From Anaerolineales bacterium UBA5797 (lineage in GTDB: Bacteria; Chloroflexota; Anaerolineae; Anaerolineales; Villigracilaceae), in the NCBI GenBank assembly GCA_002418205.1, contig DIDP01000022.1, positions 1-9,896 on the forward strand: a stretch of 9,896 nt of DNA, written 5' to 3'. A program made the position numbers and the translations under genes. The notes under the pieces are model-generated. The model saw nothing but the letters and a program-made list of their open reading frames with translations, was not told where the DNA came from and searched no databases. Below, one piece after another: positions 1-5,307 of the stretch (positions within the stretch are counted from its first letter, which is position 1; the number at the start of each line of letters is the position of its first letter).

Positions 1-15
1 GGAGCGCCGTATGTT

Positions 16-1398
16 TTATCGTTCGATCTCTTCAGCGAGCGGGATGAATTTTTCGACAATTTCCGGGTCGAACAATCGTCCCGCCTCATTTTTAAGATAA
101 TCGATGACTTCGTGATGCGGCATTCTTTTTCGATAGGGGCGGTCGCTTGAGAGGGCATCCCAGACATCCACCACCGCAAAGAGGCGGGCATGGAGGGGGA
201 TATCCTTTCCTTTGAGTTTGTGCGGATACCCGCTGCCGTCCCAGCGTTCATGATGATAGTATGGGATGGTCAGGGCATCTTTCAGGTATTTGATCTGCGA
301 CAGCATTTGAAAGGCATATTCCGTATGACGACGCATGATCGCCCATTCTTCATCGGTCAACGGGCCGGGTTTCTGGAGGATCTCATCAGGGATGCCCATC
401 TTTCCCATATCGTGCAACAAGGCGCCGCGGCGGATGTTGACGATCTCCTCTTCCGTGCAGCCGAGTTTGCGCGCCAGTTTTACCGCCATCTGCATCACGC
501 GTTGGGTGTGTCCCTCTGTTTCGCGGTCCCGCAAATCCAGCGCCAGCACCCAGCCTTCGATGGTCCTGTCATAGGCTTCCTGCAGGTCTGTATGAGCGCG
601 TTGCAGGGCATCCTCTGATTCCTTCCGTTCTGTGATGTCGCGTGAGGATGCCTGAATTTCCCGCCGGTTGTTGTGTTCATCGAAGAAGGGCCGGGTGGTT
701 GTTTCCAGCCAGATATATTTGCCATTCTTATGCCGGGCGCGGTAATCGACGGTAACGGTAACGTCTCCCCATTTGGAGGACGCCAGTATGTTGAGCAATT
801 GTTTTATATTGTCCGGGTGTACAAAGGGGACGACCGATGCGCCGATGAGTTCCTCCGGTTCATAACCAAGCAGGGTCTTACAGGCGGGGGATGCATATAG
901 GAAAACGCCGTTCGTGTCGTGGCGTGAGATCATGTCTGATGAGTTCTCTGCGAGCAGGCGGAATTGCGCTTCGCTTTCCTTGAGGGCAGTCTGCATCCTC
1001 TTTTGTTCCTGTATGATTTCCCACTGCTGGATGGCGCGTTCTGCGATGTGCGGCATGTCGGTCATCGATTCGGATGACTTGACAATGTAATCCAGCGCGC
1101 CGGACTTGATCATATCCACCGCGTTCCGCTCGCTCCCATAACTGGTCATGATGATGACCGGCGGGTCCGAATGGTTTCTGTTATCCCCCAGGAGTTCGCT
1201 GCTTTCCCCATCCGGCAGGCGCCAGTCCGCTATGATCAGAGAAGGCGTAAAACTGTTCATTTGATCGCGCGCTTCATGCAAAGTGTGCGCAACGATCAGC
1301 CTAGCTTCGTCGCCCCGGTCTTCGAATGCGCGCTGTATCAATTCTGCGTGGGCAGGGTCGTCCTCAATGAGAAGAATCTGAATTGTGCTGTCCATCAT
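16..1398 (-). CDS. Response regulator with receiver, PAS and HD-GYP domains (predicted c-di-GMP phosphodiesterase)
   Basis: This 460-residue cytoplasmic protein is predicted to degrade cyclic di-GMP under control of phosphorylation. Residues 6-125 form a receiver domain with acidic pocket E12-D13-D14, phosphoacceptor D58 (in IIADWRLPDG), T85 and K107. K107 is followed by Ser rather than the usual Pro. Residues about 143-260 are a PAS domain ending in the typical 'SSRDITERK' PAC motif, followed by a short helical linker. Residues about 281-458 are an HD-GYP domain with H297, the HD pair H329-D330 in 'LLHDMGKMGIP', H358, and the HHERWDGSGYP signature at 382-392. All metal-ligand motifs are intact, so activity is expected. 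The chosen ATG has GAGGATGAG upstream at about 9 bases; the next codon is also ATG. It lies 31 bases downstream of the response regulator gene on the same strand and is probably cotranscribed. The domains are certain; the partner kinase is inferred from proximity. Confidence 0.93.
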   Translation of the reverse strand: MMDSTIQILLIEDDPAHAELIQRAFEDRGDEARLIVAHTLHEARDQMNSFTPSLIIADWRLPDGESSELLGDNRNHSDPPVIIMTSYGSERNAVDMIKSGALDYIVKSSESMTDMPHIAERAIQQWEIIQEQKRMQTALKESEAQFRLLAENSSDMISRHDTNGVFLYASPACKTLLGYEPEELIGASVVPFVHPDNIKQLLNILASSKWGDVTVTVDYRARHKNGKYIWLETTTRPFFDEHNNRREIQASSRDITERKESEDALQRAHTDLQEAYDRTIEGWVLALDLRDRETEGHTQRVMQMAVKLARKLGCTEEEIVNIRRGALLHDMGKMGIPDEILQKPGPLTDEEWAIMRRHTEYAFQMLSQIKYLKDALTIPYYHHERWDGSGYPHKLKGKDIPLHARLFAVVDVWDALSSDRPYRKRMPHHEVIDYLKNEAGRLFDPEIVEKFIPLAEEIER

Positions 1399-1429
1399 GA
1401 GAGGAACGTCTCATCCTCATGGTCTGTGC

Positions 1430-1879
1430 TTACTCTTTGATCTCCGGGTTTGTGTTCCACCCCAGCCAGTAAAACCCCAGATCGTCCATGAGCTTTTTGA
1501 ATTCTTCGAAACCGACCGGTTTCACAAGATAACTGTTGGCATGGTTGTAATATGCCCGGGCAACATCTTTTTCCGCTTCAGAGGTCGTCAACACCACCAC
1601 CGGGATCGTTTTTGTGGAATCCGTTTCCTTGATCGCCTTGAGGACATCGATCCCATCCACTCGTGGCAGACGGAGGTCCAGCAGGATCACATGCGGGCGG
1701 GGATTCGCGGCGGGTACGGAGAATTCACCACGATGGAAAAGATAATCCAACGCCGATTGTCCATCGAGGAAATGACGGACTTTGTTTGCAATTTTGTGCT
1801 CCTCCAGGGTGCGGATGACAAGCTCTGCATGGTCTACATTGTCTTCCACCAGCATGACCAGGATCGGTTCACCAACCAT
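1430..1879 (-). CDS. Stand-alone Rcp1-type response regulator (single receiver domain)
   Basis: This 149-residue protein is a single CheY-like receiver with no output domain. Acidic residues E12-D13, phosphoacceptor D68 in 'VILLDLRLPRVDG', T98 in 'VVVLTTS' and K120 in 'YLVKPV' are all present. The 'RTLEEH' helix, the insertion near residues 48-62 and the NSYLVKPVGFEEF end resemble the Rcp1 group, which in established cases takes phosphate from phytochrome-like or PAS/GAF histidine kinases. It is preceded at 6 bases by AAGGAG, which fixes the ATG. It sits between the membrane kinase gene (170 bases upstream) and the HD-GYP gene (31 bases downstream), so it is likely an intermediate or a competing phosphate sink in that pathway. 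This role is inference; lacking an effector domain, it must act by protein contact or phosphotransfer. Confidence 0.92.
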   Translation of the reverse strand: MVGEPILVMLVEDNVDHAELVIRTLEEHKIANKVRHFLDGQSALDYLFHRGEFSVPAANPRPHVILLDLRLPRVDGIDVLKAIKETDSTKTIPVVVLTTSEAEKDVARAYYNHANSYLVKPVGFEEFKKLMDDLGFYWLGWNTNPEIKE

Positions 1880-1910
1880 GGGATTCTCCTTGTTGTTTTT
1901 CCATCGGTGT

Positions 1911-1950
1911 TTGCAATTCTAACCGCTTTTCCACGTCTGTGAATTTGCAA
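1911..1950. repeat. Interrupted inverted repeat upstream of the response regulator gene
   Basis: TTGCAATTC at 1911-1919 and GAATTTGCAA at 1941-1950 are near-perfect reverse complements (one extra base in the right arm) separated by 21 bases. Arm centres are about 30 bp apart, close to three helical turns, which would suit two protein contacts on one DNA face. It lies in the 170-base gap between the kinase and response regulator genes (1880-2049), just upstream of the regulator's ribosome binding site. I found no convincing promoter or terminator in that gap. It could be an operator, an RNA hairpin in the transcript, or chance in AT-rich DNA. Confidence 0.35.
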
Positions 1951-2049
1951 TAAAGTTTGGACAGAATGGATCGGCGATTTTGATTTTTTGAGGACGCGGT
2001 TGATCTTATCTTTCCCATGGATCATGTTTTGACACGGCTGACAGAACTT

Positions 2050-4245
2050 TCATCCCTTGTCTTCCGTGGTCGGAAGGGTAAAGAGAAAAGTGGCGCCTTT
2101 TCCAAGCTCGGATTCAACCCAAATTCGCCCTCCATGGACATCGATGATCCTTTTCACCAGCGTCAAACCGATGCCGGTCCCCTCTATCGTTGGATCCAGC
2201 CGGTTGAACAATCCAAAGATCCGCTCGTGATATTTGGGCTCGATCCCCACCCCGTTATCCCGGACAAAGAAAATCGGTTTGCCATCCGTATCCTTGCCTA
2301 TTGTGCCAATCTCTATGAGGGGATGGGGCTGCTCACCCATGAACTTGACGGCATTGCTGACCAGATTTTGCACGACCTCCGCCACGCGGATACGGTCCAC
2401 GCGGACGACGGGAAGCCCGCCCGTCACTTCAAGCTTTACGCCCCTCGCCTCAAGCGGACCCGAAAGCTGGTCCATCACTTCCCGGAGGATGTCTTCAAAC
2501 GGGACATCCTCCGGCGCGTTCGCGATCCTTCCGACCCGCGAGAGTTCAAGCAGTTCATTGAGGAGCATTTGCATCCGGTCAACGGCGTTCCCGATGCGGT
2601 TCAGGTCGTTCTCGAACCGGACCATGTCTCCGGCTTCGGCATCCTGGCGCAGGTATCCGAGAAAGCCGCGGATGGTGACGAGAGGTGAACGGAGATCGTG
2701 GGAAACGGTGTAGGTGAATCTCTCCAGTTCGGCGTTCCGGGCTTCAAGTTCCCTGTTGAGGCTCACGCGTTCGGTATAGAGCCGGGCGTTTTCGATCGCG
2801 TTCGCGATCTGGTCCGCCATGGTTTGCAGGGCGGTGATATCCACCCGCGAAAAGGCGGAAGGCTTTTCAGATTGAATGGTCATTGCGCCGATCACTTCGC
2901 CATGTGTGATGAGCGGGAGCGCCATTTCGGAACGGGTCAGCGGCAGGTGGGGATTGGCAAATCGGACAGCATCCACGCCCACGTCCAGTGCGATGCGTGC
3001 CTGCCCATGGGTGATGCACCATCCGATCATGGAGGATCCCTCCACTTTCAGGCGGTGTCCCTTCTCGATCATGTGCTTTCCCGTTTCTCCGGTCGCGGCG
3101 CGCAGGCTTGCCCAATCCCGTGTCTCATCCAGGAGAAAGACGCCCACATAGTAATAATCGAAATGGTTGCGGATGAGTTCCACAATGTTCGGAAGCAGTT
3201 TGTTGAGGTCGAGGAAGGCGGATGCCGCTCTGGAAACTTCCGCCGCGGTCTGGAGCTGGATTGTGCGTTTCGTCATCATGCCAACCAATCCCGCCTGTTC
3301 CTCTTCGGCTTGTTTGCGGGACGTGATGTCCGTCCAGACACCGAGCCAATATACGGGATCGCCGCTTTCGTCCTGCACAAGGATCGCTTCGTCTTTTACC
3401 CATACTACGCGCTGATCCTTTGTGATCAAACGATATTCCATTTCAAAAGGCTGACCGGTTTCAGTTGTGCGCTGGTTTTCCTCCATCACCCGGTGTTCGT
3501 CTTCAGGGTGCAGGATCTTTATCCACAGATGAGGATCGTCGGTAAAAGCCTCGCGCGGGTACCCGAGCAGTTTTTCGATCTGCGGGCTGACGTATAACGT
3601 ACTGGCATTTGGATCGAGACTGTTTATATAGGTAGTGGCTGGGATGTTTTCGAGCAGGGATTTGTAACGCTTTTCGCTTTCCCGGGTCTGCCTGAGCAGT
3701 CGCTTCATATTCCGGGAGTTGATACTCTGCAGCATCATGGCGATGACAAAGAAAAAGATGTAGATCGTGACGCGTGCAAAAGGTGAATACCGGATGGGCG
3801 GAGGCAGCATCCCGTTCGTTTCTGCATAGGCAATTCCGATGCTGGTCGCAATGCAAATGGCCGCGGCGATAATGCTTGTTCCTCCGCGTGAAACCAGTCC
3901 GCCCAAAAGGATGACCACCAGGTATCCAAAAAATATCGGGGCTGATACTCCGCCAGCCATGATCGCAACCACCGTGATGAGCAGCCACATCAGTGCAGTG
4001 AGGAGGATGCCAGCCGCCCGTACCTTGCGATACCGGATCAGTACCATGATCGCAACGGAGGTGGGAACCGCCACCGATGTCAACAGGACGGATCGAAACG
4101 TCAGTTCCGGCGCGATCAGCAGGGTTGTCGCGATAAATCCCAGACTCAGGATGATCAGCCCTGCAGATGTGTAATAGACCGCCTGTGCGTTGTTCCTTGT
4201 CTCGTCATTGTCAAACTCGGGTGGTTGGACGAATTGCCTCATCAT
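2050..4245 (-). CDS. Membrane hybrid-input sensor histidine kinase (6 TM, PAS, GAF, HisKA, HATPase)
   Basis: This sensor kinase of 731 residues (numbering from the ATG at 4245) autophosphorylates on histidine and should feed the receivers encoded downstream. About six hydrophobic helices lie at 24-43, 53-70, 76-96, 101-118, 121-140 and 157-174, with short loops, so there is no large extracellular sensor. A PAS domain follows at about 190-313, ending 'WTDITSRKQ', then a GAF domain at about 330-488. HisKA at about 505-570 carries H516 in 'VSHDLRSP'. The ATPase at about 612-726 has N627/N631 in the N box, DNGVGI at 663-668 and GTGIGL at 689-694, all intact. The reading frame is open to an ATG at 4293 (747 residues). 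The ATG at 4245 (or 4242) is preferred because an extended -10 lies just upstream of it, an AAGG-type ribosome site is close, and the MRQFVQPPEF N-terminus fits related kinases. It is divergent to the STAS gene. Confidence 0.92.
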   Translation of the reverse strand: MMRQFVQPPEFDNDETRNNAQAVYYTSAGLIILSLGFIATTLLIAPELTFRSVLLTSVAVPTSVAIMVLIRYRKVRAAGILLTALMWLLITVVAIMAGGVSAPIFFGYLVVILLGGLVSRGGTSIIAAAICIATSIGIAYAETNGMLPPPIRYSPFARVTIYIFFFVIAMMLQSINSRNMKRLLRQTRESEKRYKSLLENIPATTYINSLDPNASTLYVSPQIEKLLGYPREAFTDDPHLWIKILHPEDEHRVMEENQRTTETGQPFEMEYRLITKDQRVVWVKDEAILVQDESGDPVYWLGVWTDITSRKQAEEEQAGLVGMMTKRTIQLQTAAEVSRAASAFLDLNKLLPNIVELIRNHFDYYYVGVFLLDETRDWASLRAATGETGKHMIEKGHRLKVEGSSMIGWCITHGQARIALDVGVDAVRFANPHLPLTRSEMALPLITHGEVIGAMTIQSEKPSAFSRVDITALQTMADQIANAIENARLYTERVSLNRELEARNAELERFTYTVSHDLRSPLVTIRGFLGYLRQDAEAGDMVRFENDLNRIGNAVDRMQMLLNELLELSRVGRIANAPEDVPFEDILREVMDQLSGPLEARGVKLEVTGGLPVVRVDRIRVAEVVQNLVSNAVKFMGEQPHPLIEIGTIGKDTDGKPIFFVRDNGVGIEPKYHERIFGLFNRLDPTIEGTGIGLTLVKRIIDVHGGRIWVESELGKGATFLFTLPTTEDKG

Positions 4246-4264
4246 TCCAGCCTTTGTATCGTCA

Positions 4265-4273
4265 AGTATAGCA
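4265..4273 (-). promoter_or_regulatory. Extended -10 promoter for the histidine kinase gene
   Basis: On the minus strand the sequence reads TGCTATACT, that is TGN followed by a near-consensus -10 hexamer TATACT. Transcription would begin about 7 bases later near 4258, leaving a leader of roughly a dozen bases before the ATG at 4245, with AAAGG in between. There is no clear -35, as is usual for extended -10 promoters. Its position inside the longest open frame of the kinase is evidence against the ATG at 4293. It has not been shown experimentally. Confidence 0.45.
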
Positions 4274-4293
4274 TCACTTAATGGACGGGGCAT

Positions 4294-4317
4294 TTCGCCA
4301 CGGATGACCGCGGCGAA
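4294..4317. repeat. Inverted repeat in the divergent intergenic region
   Basis: TTCGCC (4294-4299) and GGCGAA (4312-4317) are perfect reverse complements. Inside them, CGG (4301-4303) pairs with CCG (4308-4310) around an ATGA loop, with one A/C mismatch, giving 9 pairs in total. It lies just upstream of the kinase promoter and about 95 bases upstream of the STAS promoter, where a regulator could act on both. There is no run of T on either side, so it is not an intrinsic terminator. An operator role is inference. Confidence 0.35.
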
Positions 4318-4390
4318 AGTAATTTTGCAGAACGGCAGAAGACCCGCTATGTGAATACATAAGATGGGAAGTCCCGATTATTCCCCACCC

Positions 4391-4417
4391 TTGTATGAAA
4401 ATTTCTCGTGATATAAT
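4391..4417 (+). promoter_or_regulatory. Promoter of the STAS-kinase-phosphatase group
   Basis: A perfect -10 hexamer TATAAT at 4412-4417 is preceded by TGA, giving an extended -10 (TGN). A partial -35, TTGTAT, lies at 4391-4396 with a short 15-base spacer. Transcription would start near 4424, about 32 bases before the STAS ATG. The extended -10 probably compensates for the short spacer. It looks like a housekeeping-type promoter, not one for an alternative sigma factor. Confidence 0.6.
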
Positions 4418-4455
4418 CCGTGCACCAGTAATTAATTCACGATGGAGGATGTCCC

Positions 4456-4791
4456 ATGGAGATTACAGTCCAGGAATTCAAGCATTGCGATATGATCACG
4501 ATCAAAGGTCGTGTGGACAGCGCGACTGCCCCCCAACTGGCGCAGGCGCTGGAAGCCGCGAATGAAGGCGGCAAATACAAACTGGTCGTTAACATGGAAG
4601 GTTTGGAATATATGTCCAGTGCTGGTTTCCGCGCCCTGCTTGCCGCCCAGCGAAATTGCAAGAAATATAATCGCGGCGAGGTCGTGCTGGCTGTTGTTCC
4701 GGATCGTATTCGTGAAGCGCTGGAATTGGCTGGTTTTACAGAGCTATTCAAGACGTTCGATGATACCCTGTCGGCGGTGGGGCATTTCTAG
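4456..4791 (+). CDS. STAS-domain anti-sigma-factor-antagonist-like protein
   Basis: This 111-residue single STAS domain belongs to the RsbV/SpoIIAA/BtrV type. In this family, the unphosphorylated form binds a partner kinase or its target, and phosphorylation of one serine switches that off. Visible signs are the N-terminal strand 'ITIKGRVDSATAPQL', the 'VVNMEGLEYMSSAGFRALL' core, and a C-terminal 'ALELAGFTELF' helix. The phosphorylatable serine is S54 or S55 in 'YMSSAG'; by alignment with SpoIIAA, S54 is more likely. The ATG has GGAGG at 4444-4448, 7 bases away. It is the first gene of a plus-strand group also encoding the predicted kinase and phosphatase that would act on this serine, so this protein is very probably the switching partner. 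A terminator-like hairpin separates it from the kinase gene, which suggests STAS protein is made in excess. Confidence 0.93.
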   Translation: MEITVQEFKHCDMITIKGRVDSATAPQLAQALEAANEGGKYKLVVNMEGLEYMSSAGFRALLAAQRNCKKYNRGEVVLAVVPDRIREALELAGFTELFKTFDDTLSAVGHF

Positions 4792-4841
4792 GTGTCCCCG
4801 GGTCTTGACTCGGAGTGAACAGCTTATTACTTAGGAAGGAT

Positions 4842-4884
4842 GCCGCCATCAGTTGCTACCGGCTGAGGCGGCTTTTAATTTTTT
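4842..4884 (+). terminator. Rho-independent terminator or attenuator between the STAS and kinase genes
   Basis: The stem pairs GCCGCC (4842-4847) with GGCGGC (4867-4872) and TCAG (4849-4852) with CTGA (4863-4866). A single A is bulged at 4848 and the loop is 10 bases. The T-rich tail TTTTAATTTTTT (4873-4884) follows directly. This is a textbook intrinsic terminator for the STAS transcript. It ends 4 bases before the ATG of the kinase gene, so transcripts must read through it or start within or just before it to express the kinase and phosphatase. It may act as a leaky terminator setting gene ratios or as a regulated attenuator. Confidence 0.72.
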
Positions 4885-4888
4885 AGGA

Positions 4889-5302
4889 ATGCAAACCATA
4901 CAATTTGCTGCAAAGTTTGAGTTTCTCGATGAGATCCGCGATTTCGTGGGTCATATTGCGCGGGATGCCGGATTCACCGAGAAGGAGATCTACAATATTC
5001 AACTTGCAACGGATGAAGCCGCATCGAACGTCATCGAACACGCCTATGAGGGCATCGCCGATGGGATGCTGGAAATGTCCTGCGGGTTCCGCGATGGCGC
5101 CATAACGATCATTCTGACCGATCATGGAGAGTCATTCGACCCGTCCACCATTCCGATGCCAGATCTGAAAGCCGACCTGTCGAAGCGCAAGATCGGGGGA
5201 CTGGGCATTTTTCTCATGCGCAAATTGATGGATGAAGTCCATTACGAATCCCACCCTGAGAGTAACAGTAACACCCTCACATTGATCAAACGAAAGGGGT
5301 GA
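4889..5302 (+). CDS. RsbW/SpoIIAB-like serine kinase (GHKL ATPase, anti-sigma factor type)
   Basis: This 137-residue ATP-binding protein is predicted to phosphorylate the STAS protein encoded just upstream and to bind a target such as a sigma factor. The GHKL motifs are visible: the N box 'LATDEAASNVIEHAY' with E43 and N47, the G1 box 'LTDHGESFDP' with D78 and G80, and the G2 box 'GGLGIFLM' at 103-110. The length matches the family. The frame is open upstream to a TTG at 4853, which would add 12 residues. The ATG at 4889 is preferred because 'MQTIQFAAKFEFLDEIRDFV' is where this family begins and because the TTG lies in the terminator loop. The ribosome site at the ATG is poor (AGGA directly adjacent), so start efficiency may depend on the leader structure. 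The phosphatase gene starts 5 bases after its stop. Confidence 0.92.
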   Translation: MQTIQFAAKFEFLDEIRDFVGHIARDAGFTEKEIYNIQLATDEAASNVIEHAYEGIADGMLEMSCGFRDGAITIILTDHGESFDPSTIPMPDLKADLSKRKIGGLGIFLMRKLMDEVHYESHPESNSNTLTLIKRKG

Positions 5303-5303
5303 T
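5293..5303 (+). promoter_or_regulatory. Ribosome binding site for the phosphatase gene, overlapping the kinase stop codon
   Basis: AAAGGGGTGAT matches 9 of 11 bases of the ideal anti-16S site AAGGAGGTGAT and is well spaced from the ATG at 5308. The kinase stop TGA (5300-5302) is inside it, so ribosomes finishing the kinase would deliver translation to the phosphatase. A GTG at 5299 overlaps the stop as GTGA and is a possible alternative start, but it lacks its own ribosome site. Confidence 0.6.
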
Positions 5304-5307
5304 TGGC

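Noticed and set aside
1834..2025. A 63-codon minus-strand frame in the gap before the response regulator gene
   Set aside because: It has no ribosome site, its last 15 or so codons overlap the regulator out of frame, and its composition looks random.
2698..3597. A 299-codon open frame on the plus strand across the histidine kinase gene, with similar ones at 2017-2688 and 2234-2713
   Set aside because: They are antisense to the GAF, HisKA and ATPase domains, whose motifs are intact on the minus strand; the translations have no domain signs.
4840..4866. Eight-codon leader peptide frame as a gene
   Set aside because: AGGAAGG directly abuts the ATG with no spacer, and the codons show no regulatory run of one amino acid; kept only as part of the attenuator hypothesis.
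4853..4888. TTG start giving a 12-residue N-terminal extension of the RsbW-like kinase
   Set aside because: The TTG lies in the terminator loop, the nearest ribosome-like site is about 13 bases away, and the family begins at the ATG at 4889.
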